Notes under the pieces: generated by a model
Database searches by the model: none
The model's input: only the letters and a program-made list of their open reading frames with translations
What the model was told of the DNA's origin: nothing
Assembly (NCBI GenBank): GCA_020632885.1
Contig: JACKEQ010000063.1
Span: 1-14,603, forward strand
DNA length: 14,603 bases
Source: Alphaproteobacteria bacterium
GTDB lineage: Bacteria; Myxococcota_A; UBA796; GCA-2862545
Direction of reading: 5' to 3'
Shown here: piece after piece, positions 6,745-14,030 of the stretch
How positions within the stretch are numbered: the first letter of the stretch is position 1
How the letters are laid out: every line of letters begins with the position of its first letter
Position numbers and translations under genes: made by a program

Positions 6745-6779
6745 ATCCCCGCGGGCGTGTCACCGCCCGGTCCGGGGAT
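6745..6779 (+). terminator. Strong bulged hairpin after the beta-barrel gene
   Basis: ATCCCCG (6745-6751) pairs with CGGGGAT (6773-6779) and CGGGCG (6752-6757) with CGCCCG (6764-6769), giving 13 bp with a 3-nt bulge and a 6-nt loop, 8 nt after the stop. No T-tract follows, as is common in very GC-rich genomes. It may terminate or attenuate the transcript before the OPX gene. Confidence 0.55.
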
Positions 6780-6854
6780 GCGACGTGGCTCACGGACGCG
6801 GGGCGCCGTGGCGCGTGTTCCGTCCCGCTGGGATAGGTGGCGCGGGAGGTGACG

Positions 6855-7631
6855 ATGGCAGGACGCAGGCGCGCATCGATGCTGCTCGTGCTGGGCGCGG
6901 TCGCCGCGGGTCCCGCGGAGTACCGCATCGGCCCGGGTGACGGGCTGCGCGTCGACGTGTACGACGAGGGCGAGCTGTCGGGCGAGGTCGACGTGAGCGA
7001 GGGTTGCACGGTGTCCCTGCCGCTCGTCGGCGAGGTCCCCACCTGCGGGCTCACCGCCACCGAGCTCGCCACGGCCATCACGTCGGCGTACGCCGACGGC
7101 TACCTGGTGCAGCCGTCGGTGAGCGTCTTCGTCACGCGCCACCGCAGCCAGCGCGTCGACGTGCTCGGGGCCGTGGGCAAGCGGGGGCCGCTCTTCCTCG
7201 AGGGCGACACCTCGGTGGTCGAGGTGATCAGCATGGCCGGGGGGCCGTCGGCCGACAACGTGGTCTCCGTCGACGTCATCCGCCGTGATGGCACGAAGGA
7301 GGCCTACGACCTCAAGAAGCTCATGTCCTCGCCGGAGCGGGTGCTGGCGCAGGCCGGCGACCGCATCGTGCTGCGCCCGGGCGAGGTCGTGTACATCGAG
7401 GGCCAGATCAAGCGGGCGGGCACGGTCACCCTGCACGAGGCCATGACGGTCACCCAGGTGCTCGCGAGCGCCGGAGGGCCCGACCTCTACGCCAACCTCA
7501 AGCGCGTGCTCGTCCGTCGAGCCGACGGGTCCCGGCTTCGGGTGAACGTCCTGCGGGTGCATCGCGGCGTCGAGGAGGACATCGTGCTCCAGCCCGACGA
7601 CCACATCATCATCCCGCGCGGCATCTTCTAG
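6855..7631 (+). CDS. Polysaccharide export (OPX/Wza-family) protein without C-terminal membrane helix
   Basis: The protein has 258 residues. A short signal peptide (about 1-21) is followed directly by the Poly_export motif (EYRIGPGDGLRVDVY, residues 22-36, with LPLVGEV and GYLVQPSVSVFV). Two SLBB domains follow: VDVLGAVGKRGPLFLEGDTS (about 100-150) and VVYIEGQIKRAGTVTLHEAM (about 177-225). It ends at DDHIIIPRGIF with no amphipathic helix, so it cannot span the outer membrane as E. coli Wza does; it also lacks a lipobox Cys. It therefore fits the OPX class that docks under a separate beta-barrel porin, and the preceding gene encodes a barrel. It would conduct a polysaccharide across the periplasm. 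No Wzc, Wzx, Wzy or glycosyltransferase gene is in the window. Start ATG 6855 has GGGAGG (6844-6849); GTG 6837 is in frame but has no RBS. Confidence 0.92.
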   Translation: MAGRRRASMLLVLGAVAAGPAEYRIGPGDGLRVDVYDEGELSGEVDVSEGCTVSLPLVGEVPTCGLTATELATAITSAYADGYLVQPSVSVFVTRHRSQRVDVLGAVGKRGPLFLEGDTSVVEVISMAGGPSADNVVSVDVIRRDGTKEAYDLKKLMSSPERVLAQAGDRIVLRPGEVVYIEGQIKRAGTVTLHEAMTVTQVLASAGGPDLYANLKRVLVRRADGSRLRVNVLRVHRGVEEDIVLQPDDHIIIPRGIF

Positions 7632-7663
7632 GCTGCGCCGTCGGCGTGCCTTTGGGCTCCGGG

Positions 7664-7675
7664 ACGCGCGCGCGT
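7664..7675. repeat. 12-bp perfect GC palindrome after the OPX gene
   Basis: ACGCGCGCGCGT is self-complementary across 12 bp. It lies 33 bp after the OPX stop and about 50 bp before ftsK. It could be a protein site, or chance in a CG-rich spacer. Confidence 0.25.
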
Positions 7676-7706
7676 GGCGCCCTCGACGATGCCTCACCCG
7701 GTCCCA

Positions 7707-7716
7707 TGACGCGTCA
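7707..7716. promoter_or_regulatory. TGACGCGTCA palindrome before ftsK
   Basis: A perfect 10-bp palindrome lies 9 bp before the first ftsK ATG. Its surroundings (TCCCA before, A after) resemble the TGACGTCA palindrome before exbB at 1017-1024. A TATGCT (-10-like, 7725-7730) follows but no good -35 is visible. Operator function is inference. Confidence 0.35.
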
Positions 7717-7725
7717 AGAGGTGCT

Positions 7726-10632
7726 ATGCTGCGCGGGCGTGGGAGCTCGATGGGACGCAGCAAGACGGCGGTGACGGCCCCCTCCGGTTCGACCAGGACG
7801 GTCGCATCGGTGCTCGGAGAGCGACGGGGGGAGATCCTCGCGGTGCTCGTGGTCGCGGTGACGGCCTTCGCCCTCGTGGCGCTGGCCGGCTTCGACATGG
7901 CGGACGAGACCTGGCTGCGGCCGCGTCTCGACGGCACGTCGGGCTTCGCCAACCCCGCCGGGTGGCTCGGCGCGAACCTCGCCGAGCTGCTCTTCCAGGC
8001 CGTGGGCCACGGCGCCTGGATGGTCGTGGTTCCCGGCTGGGTGGCGCCCCTGTACGCGCTGGCCGGTCGGCGCTTCTTCTCTCCGGTGCAGTGGCTGGTG
8101 GCCGGCTGGCTCGTGCTGATGTCGCTCGCCATCGTGCACCTGGCCCTGCCGGCGGGGGAGGCCTTCCCTCCGGGCGGGGTCGTGGGCGCTGCCCTCGGCG
8201 ATGCGCTCGTGGGCGTCATCGGCACGGCAGGCGCGTGGCTCGCGCTCGTGGCCACGGTGGCCAGTGCTGCCAGCCTGCTCGCCGGCGTGTCGTGGAGCGC
8301 GGTGGCGCGCCGCGCGGTCGACGGCATCGACGCCGCGCGTCCGGTGGTCAAGGAGCAGGCGGCCGCCGCGGGCGGTCGCGTGGGGGCCTGGACCACGGCG
8401 GGGCTCCGTGCCCTGGCCAGCGCCACGGCCCGCAGCCTCGCAGCGATCGGGAGCGCGGCCATCGCGGCGCTCGTGGGCACCGTGCGGGCCGCGTGGCGCG
8501 GGCTGGGCGTGGTGGCGCGATCGTCCTGGGAGGCGGTGCGCCGTGGGCAGGTGGCCCTGCACCGCACCGAGGTGGAGGAGCTCGACGAGGCCTCCTGGCG
8601 CCAGCTCACCGGGCTCACCCGCCCGCCCTCCTCGGGGGGCGCCACCGGTCCGCTCAGCCACGTGGCCGACGTCACCGCCGTGGGCGACGCCACCACGCCC
8701 GCCGCCGAGGTCCAGTGGGATCCCACCCAGGCCGGCGATCCCGCGTCGCTCCTCGGCATGTTCCCCGAGCTCGCGCCCCGCGAGGCCGACGAGCCCGCGC
8801 CCGCGGCGCGGCCGTCGCGCGCGAAGACGGCTGCACCGCCGGCGCCGCCCCAGGTGAAGCGGTCCCCGGTCGTGCACGTGCCGCCTGCGCCTGCGCCTGC
8901 GCCGGCGGCCGCCGCGGTGGCCGTGCTCGACACCCCGCCGCCGGCCTTCGTCGAGCCCCCCGACGAGGACGACCTGTCCACGGCCTACGGGCCCGACGAC
9001 GACGTCGACGAGGACGAGGACGACGTCCGCACGATGGGGCCCACCCCTGCCGCCGCGCCCACGGGGCCCCGCCGTCCGTTGCACGTGGAGGCCGCCGCCG
9101 GCCTGGAGTCCCGCGTCGCCGACGACGGGCGCTCGGTCTCCGACCACAGCTCGCTCTACTTCGCGTTGCCGGCGCTCTCGCTGCTCGATCCCGTGCCCGA
9201 GCAGCGCGCCCAGATCGACACGGCGGAGCTGGAGGCCCTGGCTGCCACGGTGGAGCAGAGCCTCGCCCACTTCAACGTCACCGGCAGCGTGCAGAACGTG
9301 CGCGTGGGCCCGGTGGTCACCATCTTCGAGTTCCTGCCCGACCCGGGCATCAAGGTGCGTCGCATCGCGAACCTCGCCGACGACCTGGCGATGGCCCTGC
9401 GCGCCAAGTCGGTGCGCGTCGTGGCGCCCATCCCGGGCAAGGGCGTGGTCGGCATCGAGATCCCGAGCCGCCACCGCATGACCATCTTCCTGCGGGAGCT
9501 CCTGGGCGCCGACGAGTTCCGCAAGACCGACGCCGCGCTGCCGGTGGTGCTCGGCAAGGACGTGGAGGGACGTCCGGTGGTGGAGGACCTCGCGAAGATG
9601 CCGCACGTGCTCGTGGGTGGCACCACGGGGTCGGGCAAGTCCGTCGGCGTGAACGGCATGCTGCTCTCGCTGCTCTACACCCGCACCCCCGAGGAGCTGC
9701 GCCTGCTCCTCATCGACCCGAAGAAGCTCGAGTTCGAGGCCTACGGCGGGGTGCCCCACCTGCTGCACCCGGTGGTCACCGAGCCTGCGGGCGCCGCGGC
9801 CGCGCTGGCCTGGGCCTGCCGCGAGATGGACCGACGCTACCAGCTCCTGTCGGACTGGAAGACGCGCTCCATCGACAGCTTCAACAAGAAGGTCGAGAAG
9901 GAGGTGCGCAGCTGGGGGCCCGACAAGGCCTGGCGCTACGCGCCCAAGGACTGGGACAGCCCGCTGCCGCCGCCTGCCCCCGAGCCGCTGCCCTACATCG
10001 TCATCGTCATCGACGAGCTCGCCGACCTGATGATGGTGGCGAAGAAGGACGTGCAGGACAGCATCGTGCGCCTCGCCCAGATGGCGCGCGCATGTGGCAT
10101 GCACCTCATCGTGGCCACCCAGCGTCCCTCGGTCGACGTGGTCACCGGCCTCATCAAGACGAACATGCCCACGCGCATCAGCTTCAAGCTGCGTTCCGTG
10201 GTCGACAGCCGCACCATCCTCGACCAGGGCGGCGCCGAGAAGCTGCTCGGCCGCGGCGACCTGCTGCACCTGCCGGGTGCGGGCGAGGTCAAGCGCATGC
10301 ACGGCGCCTTCGTGTCGGACGAGGAGGTGGTGCGCGTCATCGACTTCCTGCGCGAGCAGCGCGAGCCCGACTACGTCGAGGGCGTCACCGACGCAGGGGA
10401 GGGCGGCAGCGACGAGTTCGGTGACGCCGAGGTCGACGACGACCTCTACGACGACGCGGTGCGCGTGGTGGTGGAGAAGGGCAAGGCGTCCACCTCGATG
10501 GTCCAGCGGCACCTGAAGATCGGCTACAACCGCGCGGCGCGCCTCATCGACGCGATGGAGGCCGCGGGCGTGGTGGGGCCGGCCGACGGGGCACGGCCGC
10601 GCGACGTGCTGGTGGGTCCCCATGGCGGGTGA
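7726..10632 (+). CDS. ftsK: FtsK/SpoIIIE DNA translocase
   Basis: This 968-residue septal DNA pump moves chromosome ends across the division site and links segregation to division. The N-terminus holds about four membrane spans (37-56, 94-113, 121-141, 164-187). A long Ala/Pro-rich and acidic linker (about 200-450, with a DDDVDEDEDD patch) follows. The motor has an alpha part (about 480-600), Walker A GTTGSGKS (632-639, Lys638), LLLIDPKKLEFEAYGGVPHL, Walker B IVIVIDE (Asp763-Glu764), and ATQRPSVDVVTGLIKTNMP. The C-terminal gamma winged-helix domain is complete (about 904-966, LKIGYNRAARLIDAMEAAG), so the protein should load at KOPS-like sites and contact XerD. The segment between LIDPKKLE and Walker B is longer than in E. 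coli. Start is uncertain: ATG 7726 (GAGG at 7718) and ATG 7750 (GGGAG at 7741) are both plausible; a TATGCT overlapping 7726 would favour 7750. lolA follows, as in E. coli. Confidence 0.97.
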   Translation: MLRGRGSSMGRSKTAVTAPSGSTRTVASVLGERRGEILAVLVVAVTAFALVALAGFDMADETWLRPRLDGTSGFANPAGWLGANLAELLFQAVGHGAWMVVVPGWVAPLYALAGRRFFSPVQWLVAGWLVLMSLAIVHLALPAGEAFPPGGVVGAALGDALVGVIGTAGAWLALVATVASAASLLAGVSWSAVARRAVDGIDAARPVVKEQAAAAGGRVGAWTTAGLRALASATARSLAAIGSAAIAALVGTVRAAWRGLGVVARSSWEAVRRGQVALHRTEVEELDEASWRQLTGLTRPPSSGGATGPLSHVADVTAVGDATTPAAEVQWDPTQAGDPASLLGMFPELAPREADEPAPAARPSRAKTAAPPAPPQVKRSPVVHVPPAPAPAPAAAAVAVLDTPPPAFVEPPDEDDLSTAYGPDDDVDEDEDDVRTMGPTPAAAPTGPRRPLHVEAAAGLESRVADDGRSVSDHSSLYFALPALSLLDPVPEQRAQIDTAELEALAATVEQSLAHFNVTGSVQNVRVGPVVTIFEFLPDPGIKVRRIANLADDLAMALRAKSVRVVAPIPGKGVVGIEIPSRHRMTIFLRELLGADEFRKTDAALPVVLGKDVEGRPVVEDLAKMPHVLVGGTTGSGKSVGVNGMLLSLLYTRTPEELRLLLIDPKKLEFEAYGGVPHLLHPVVTEPAGAAAALAWACREMDRRYQLLSDWKTRSIDSFNKKVEKEVRSWGPDKAWRYAPKDWDSPLPPPAPEPLPYIVIVIDELADLMMVAKKDVQDSIVRLAQMARACGMHLIVATQRPSVDVVTGLIKTNMPTRISFKLRSVVDSRTILDQGGAEKLLGRGDLLHLPGAGEVKRMHGAFVSDEEVVRVIDFLREQREPDYVEGVTDAGEGGSDEFGDAEVDDDLYDDAVRVVVEKGKASTSMVQRHLKIGYNRAARLIDAMEAAGVVGPADGARPRDVLVGPHGG

Positions 10633-10674
10633 GCCGCTCCGCCGTGCCGTCTCGGCGGCAGGCCGCCGTGGCTC
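10631..10674 (+). terminator. Hairpin after ftsK
   Basis: GAGCC (10631-10635) pairs with GGCTC (10670-10674), enclosing CCGCCG (10639-10644) paired with CGGCGG (10653-10658). It overlaps the ftsK stop codon. No T-tract is present, so it may only stabilise the mRNA end in the 198-bp gap before lolA. Confidence 0.3.
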
Positions 10675-10830
10675 CCCGATCCCTCGGGTGCTACATCGTC
10701 CAGGCGCGGGCATCTTCGTCCGATCCCGCGTGTCGGGCTGCCGAACCCATCCTCGGATCGAATGCCCCGCCGTCGCGCTCGTCGGATGCCCGTCCTCGAC
10801 CGCCCCGGCCGCTCCGCCCAGGAGACCCTG

Positions 10831-11523
10831 ATGGCCTTCCGCCCCGCCGCCCGCACCGCCGCCGTGATCTGCGCCGCGCTCCTGCTCGGCAGCGTCACCG
10901 TGCCGCCGCTCGTCCCGCGCGCCTGCGCCGAGGACGCCGTCGCGAGCCCGATGACCAAGCAGCAGATCGTGGACGCGCTCTCGGCCAAGTACAAGGACGT
11001 CAAGGCCATCCGCGCCGACGTCGTGCAGACGCAGCGCTCCGCGCTCTTCGGCGACGAGACGGTGGAGGCGAAGCTGCTGGTGAAGCAGCCCGGCAAGATG
11101 CGGTGGGCCTCGGGCTCGGGCGCGTCGGCCAAGCTCTTCGTCACCGACGGCGCGAAGATGTGGGTCTACACGGCCGAGGACAAGCAGGTCATCGTCTACG
11201 ACGACGTGTCGGGGCAGCGCGGCGCCACCGAGACGATGCTCACCTCCCTCGACAAGCTCGAGGAGAAGTTCCTCGTCACGGTCGTGTCCTCGGGCGCCGC
11301 CGGCCACGTGGTGGAGCTCAAGCCCAAGGGCGACGACAACTTCAAGAAGGTCGTCATCCACCTGGGCGGGGCGCTGGGGGTCGAGCGGGTCGTCATCACC
11401 GACACCTTCGACAACGTCACCGAGCTCGATCTGAAGAACGTCGAGCTGAATCCCGCGGTCGACGACAAGGAGTTCGTGTTCACGCCGCCCACGGGCGTGA
11501 GCGTCATCCGCGAGACGAACTAG
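10831..11523 (+). CDS. lolA: LolA-family periplasmic lipoprotein carrier
   Basis: LolA takes lipoproteins from the LolCDE complex and carries them over the periplasm to the outer membrane. The 230-residue product has a signal peptide (about 1-33, ending ACA before ED). The mature region shows the LolA pattern: VQTQRS on the first strand, KLLVKQPGKMRW (81-92), LFVTDGAKMWVYTAEDKQVI and the closing strand FVFTPPTGVSVI. Length agrees with the family (about 200-230). ATG 10831 was chosen because GGAG (10821-10824) lies 6 nt upstream and the signal peptide begins there; an in-frame ATG at 10762 would put 23 Arg-rich residues before it. ftsK-lolA order is conserved in many proteobacteria. Its role here would include delivering outer-membrane lipoproteins used by envelope machines such as the one upstream, but that link is general. 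Confidence 0.92.
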   Translation: MAFRPAARTAAVICAALLLGSVTVPPLVPRACAEDAVASPMTKQQIVDALSAKYKDVKAIRADVVQTQRSALFGDETVEAKLLVKQPGKMRWASGSGASAKLFVTDGAKMWVYTAEDKQVIVYDDVSGQRGATETMLTSLDKLEEKFLVTVVSSGAAGHVVELKPKGDDNFKKVVIHLGGALGVERVVITDTFDNVTELDLKNVELNPAVDDKEFVFTPPTGVSVIRETN

Positions 11524-11525
11524 AC

Positions 11526-11585
11526 TACGGCGGGGGCCCCGCCCCGCCTTGTGACCAAATTACGGCGGGGGCCCCGCCCCGCCTT
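11526..11585. repeat. Two identical 25-bp hairpin repeats after lolA
   Basis: Identical 25-bp copies occur at 11526-11550 and 11561-11585, beginning TACGGCGG and ending CCGCCTT, 35 bp apart start to start. Each can fold GGCGGGG against CCCCGCC with a 6-nt loop, followed by TT. They lie 3 nt after the lolA stop, facing the convergent protease gene, and could act as a doubled terminator. Confidence 0.75.
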
Positions 11586-11594
11586 GGGGGCCGA

Positions 11595-11745
11595 GGTGGC
11601 GGGTTCGCCGCCGGCGTCCGGCCGCTGGGGGTGGCGGTTTCGCCCCCGGCGTCTTGCCTCGTCCGGCCGTCGGGGGTGACGGGTTCGCCGCCGGCGTCTC
11701 GCCTCGTCCGGCCGTCGGGGGCGGCGGGTTCTGCACGGCCGCCCG
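11595..11745. repeat. Degenerate tandem repeat array between lolA and the protease gene
   Basis: Units begin near 11595, 11630, 11675 and 11720. They share the core CGGGTTCGCCGCCGGCGTC and, in the second and third, an added GCCTCGTC followed by CGGCCGTCGGGGG. The period is 35 then 45 bp; the short first unit lacks a 10-bp block, and the fourth is degraded after its first 10 bases. Each core holds the palindrome CGCCGGCG. The array fills the space between two convergent stop codons and no gene is seen in it. Confidence 0.75.
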
Positions 11746-11748
11746 TGC

Positions 11749-13095
11749 CTAGCCGTCATCCGCGTCTGCAGCGGCAGCCTCGTCGGCGAGGCGGCGGGCC
11801 TCGGTGAGAGCGGCGGTGAGCTGCGGGTCGCGGGCCAGGCGGCTGGCCGGGGGACCGTCCCAGGGGATCGACGACCGCAGCATGCGGAGCTCGGCGTGGG
11901 GCAGGCCGTCGACGAGATCGAGCAGCTCGGTGCGCTGGTCGTCGGTGAGCGTGGGCAGGCCGACGATGGCCTCGCGCAGATCGTCGACCGAGGTGTCCTC
12001 GCCGGGCCACGGGATCACCACGTCGGGCAGGCGACCGTCGCGGGGGGCCACCGGCGTGCCCGAGGGCGTGAGGTAGCGGCCCACGGTGAGCTTCAGCGCC
12101 GACCCGTCGCGGTGCTCGAACACCGTCTGGATGCTGCCCTTGCCGTAGGTCCGCGTGCCCACGAGGCGTCCGGCACGCGTGTCCTGCAGGGCGGCCGCGA
12201 CGATCTCCGCAGCGCTCGCCGAGCGGCCGTTCACGAGCACCACCACGGGTACCCCGAGGCTGTCGGGCGTGGCCTCGAAGGCGCGTCGCTCGCCCTCCAC
12301 GCGCCCCGTCGTCGACACGATGGGGCCCTCCGAGAGGAAGAGGTCGGCGGTGGCCACGGCCTCGGTGAGCAGGCCCCCCGGGTTGTCGCGCAGGTCGAGC
12401 ACCAGGGCCTCCACCGGACCCTCGGCCACGTGACGGGCGAGCTGCCGCTCGAGGTCGGCCGCCGCGCCCTCGCGGAACTGCACCATGCGGGCGTACGCGA
12501 TGCCGGGCGCCAGCGCGTCGACGTCGACGTTCGGGGCCTCCACGCGGTCGCGCACGGTCTGGATGGTGTGGTCGCTGCCGTCGCCGGCGCGTCGCACCTG
12601 CAGCCGCGCCGGCTGGCCGCGGGGACCCAGCAGTGCCCGGTTGACCTCCTCCATCTCGCTGGCCTCGAGGCGCTGTCCGTCCACCTCGAGGATCAGGTCG
12701 CCCACGGTGATGCCGTCGCGGCTGGCGGGGCTCCCGGGCAGCACGCGCGTGACCCGCGGGCCCTCGTCGGTGAGCCGCACCTCCACGCCGAGCCCCGTGT
12801 AGGCGCCGTGGGTCTCGCGCTGCAGGTCGCGGTAGGCCTCGGGGGTCATCCAGGCGGAGTGGGCGTCGAGCCGGTCCACCATGCCCTGCAGGGCGGCCTC
12901 CACGAGCTCCTCGGTGCCGATCTCGTCCACCCAGGTGGTCTCGACCAGGCCGATGACCCGCACCAGGGTGTCGAGGGCGCCGTACGGGTCCTGCGCATGC
13001 TCCGCGGCCCGCGCGCCGAGCCAGGCACCACCGAGCAGGCCGCTGCTGAAGAGGCCGAGCACGGTGAGGGTGGCGACCGTGGGCGAGGTGCGCAG
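11749..13095 (-). CDS. ctpA: S41 C-terminal processing protease (CtpA/Prc family)
   Basis: A periplasmic serine protease, anchored by an N-terminal membrane span, that trims or degrades envelope proteins and often controls peptidoglycan hydrolases. In 448 residues: signal anchor (about 7-30), PDZ domain (about 98-170, GLGVEVRLTDEGPRVTRVLP), then the S41 catalytic domain. The catalytic pair is visible: Ser294 in SASAAEI and Lys319 in TYGKGSIQTV, 25 residues apart as in the D1 protease. LDLRDNPGGLLTEAV and RYLTPSGTPV are further family motifs. No ATG, GTG or TTG gives a sensible start: a GTG at 13197 lies inside murI without an RBS, and a GTG at 13062 cuts into the anchor. CTG at 13095-13093 has GGAGG (13104-13100) 4 nt upstream and yields LRTSPTVATLTVLGLF, so I place the start there. 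It is 56 bp after murI, probably cotranscribed. Confidence 0.9.
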   Translation of the reverse strand: MRTSPTVATLTVLGLFSSGLLGGAWLGARAAEHAQDPYGALDTLVRVIGLVETTWVDEIGTEELVEAALQGMVDRLDAHSAWMTPEAYRDLQRETHGAYTGLGVEVRLTDEGPRVTRVLPGSPASRDGITVGDLILEVDGQRLEASEMEEVNRALLGPRGQPARLQVRRAGDGSDHTIQTVRDRVEAPNVDVDALAPGIAYARMVQFREGAAADLERQLARHVAEGPVEALVLDLRDNPGGLLTEAVATADLFLSEGPIVSTTGRVEGERRAFEATPDSLGVPVVVLVNGRSASAAEIVAAALQDTRAGRLVGTRTYGKGSIQTVFEHRDGSALKLTVGRYLTPSGTPVAPRDGRLPDVVIPWPGEDTSVDDLREAIVGLPTLTDDQRTELLDLVDGLPHAELRMLRSSIPWDGPPASRLARDPQLTAALTEARRLADEAAAADADDG

Positions 13096-13151
13096 GAGAC
13101 CTCCACCTGCCGATCCTAACGTCTCGGCGCGTGGCGGCAGGGCGTCGGCCG

Positions 13152-13958
13152 CTACGGGGACGTGAAGGGGGGCACCGCGGGCCCCAGATCCACCCACCGC
13201 ACCGGCGAGGGCACCGTGCCCAGGAAGTGGGCGCCCACGTGCTGGAAGCGCTCCACGTGGTCGGTGACCAGGAACTCGACCCCGCCCGACCCCTCGCCCG
13301 CACCGAGGACCGCCGAGACCGCCCGCGCCGTCGCGTGCGCAGAGTCCACCAGCCTCGCGCCCGGGAGCACCTCGCCGAGCACGTCGGTGAGCAGCGGGTA
13401 GTGCGTGCAGCCCAGGATCACGGTGGTGGCGCGGTCGCGGAGGAAGCCCACGTAGGCCTCGGCCACCTGCCGGGGCACGTCGCCGTGCAGCCAGCCCTCC
13501 TCCACCAGCGGCACGAAGAGCGGGCAGGGGACGGCGTGCACCTCCAGCGTGGGCGCCCGTGCGGCCAGGGCCCGCTGGTACGCACCCCCGCCCACCGTGC
13601 CGGCCGTGCCGAGCACCGCGACTGCGCCGCCCGTGTGGGCCTCGAGGGCCGCCTCCACGCCCGGCTCCACCACGCCGAACACCGGGATGTCCAGCGTCTG
13701 GCAGGCGGCCTGCAGCGCCGGCAGCGCGTGGGTGGACGCGGTGTTGCAGGCCACGACGAGGGCCTCGACCCGCTCGTGCTGCACCAGGTGGGAGGCCACG
13801 GCCAGCGAGTAGCGCACCACCGTGAGCGGAGACCGGGTGCCGTAGGGGATGCGCGCGGTGTCGCCCAGGTAGACGATCTCGTGGCCCGGCATCGCCTGGC
13901 GTGCCGCCGCGAGCACGGTGAGCCCGCCGATGCCCGAGTCGAAGATCCCGATCCGCAC
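13152..13958 (-). CDS. murI: Glutamate racemase
   Basis: MurI converts L- to D-glutamate for peptidoglycan stem peptides in the cytoplasm. The 268-residue product has all family motifs: IGIFDSGIGGLTVL (Asp7, Ser8), YLGDTARIPYG (30-40), the first catalytic Cys71 in VVACNTAST, GVVEPG, LGTAGTV and the second catalytic Cys184 in LGCTHYPLL, with His186. Both acid/base cysteines are present, so it should be active. GTG 13958 was chosen because GGAGG lies 4 nt upstream (13967-13963) and MRIGIFDSG fits the family start; an in-frame GTG at 13973 is the alternative and would add five residues. It reads towards the S41 protease and away from nadD. Confidence 0.97.
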   Translation of the reverse strand: MRIGIFDSGIGGLTVLAAARQAMPGHEIVYLGDTARIPYGTRSPLTVVRYSLAVASHLVQHERVEALVVACNTASTHALPALQAACQTLDIPVFGVVEPGVEAALEAHTGGAVAVLGTAGTVGGGAYQRALAARAPTLEVHAVPCPLFVPLVEEGWLHGDVPRQVAEAYVGFLRDRATTVILGCTHYPLLTDVLGEVLPGARLVDSAHATARAVSAVLGAGEGSGGVEFLVTDHVERFQHVGAHFLGTVPSPVRWVDLGPAVPPFTSP

Positions 13959-13986
13959 AGCGCCTCCGGGCACCCCGGACGCCGCC

Positions 13987-14002
13987 GTCCGCGGGGGCGG
14001 AC
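13987..14002. promoter_or_regulatory. Inverted repeat in the murI-nadD divergent promoter region
   Basis: GTCCGC (13987-13992) and GCGGAC (13997-14002) form a perfect 6-bp inverted repeat with a GGGG centre, in the middle of the 72-bp spacer between two divergent starts. A weak TTATCT (-10-like, 14007-14012) follows on the + strand. It could be an operator acting on both genes. Confidence 0.35.
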
Positions 14003-14030
14003 AGCGTTATCTGCCGGGCGGAGGTGTGTC

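Noticed and set aside
8881..8910. CCTGCG hexanucleotide repeat inside ftsK
   Set aside because: It encodes a Pro-Ala run in the flexible linker, stays in frame, and is expected low-complexity sequence there.
5304..8981. 1225-residue antisense open frame, and similar long ones at 7714-11361 and 1090-2241 on the minus strand
   Set aside because: They lie opposite well-supported genes, run across gene borders, and have Arg/Gly/His/Asp-rich sequence without motifs. They reflect lack of stops in the shadow frames of GC-rich codons.
11526..11745. CRISPR array
   Set aside because: The units are contiguous variants of one another with no unique spacers and no cas genes near.
10629..11807. 392-residue open frame overlapping lolA
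   Set aside because: Arg/Pro-rich shadow of lolA and of the tandem repeats, in a different frame from the clear LolA motifs.
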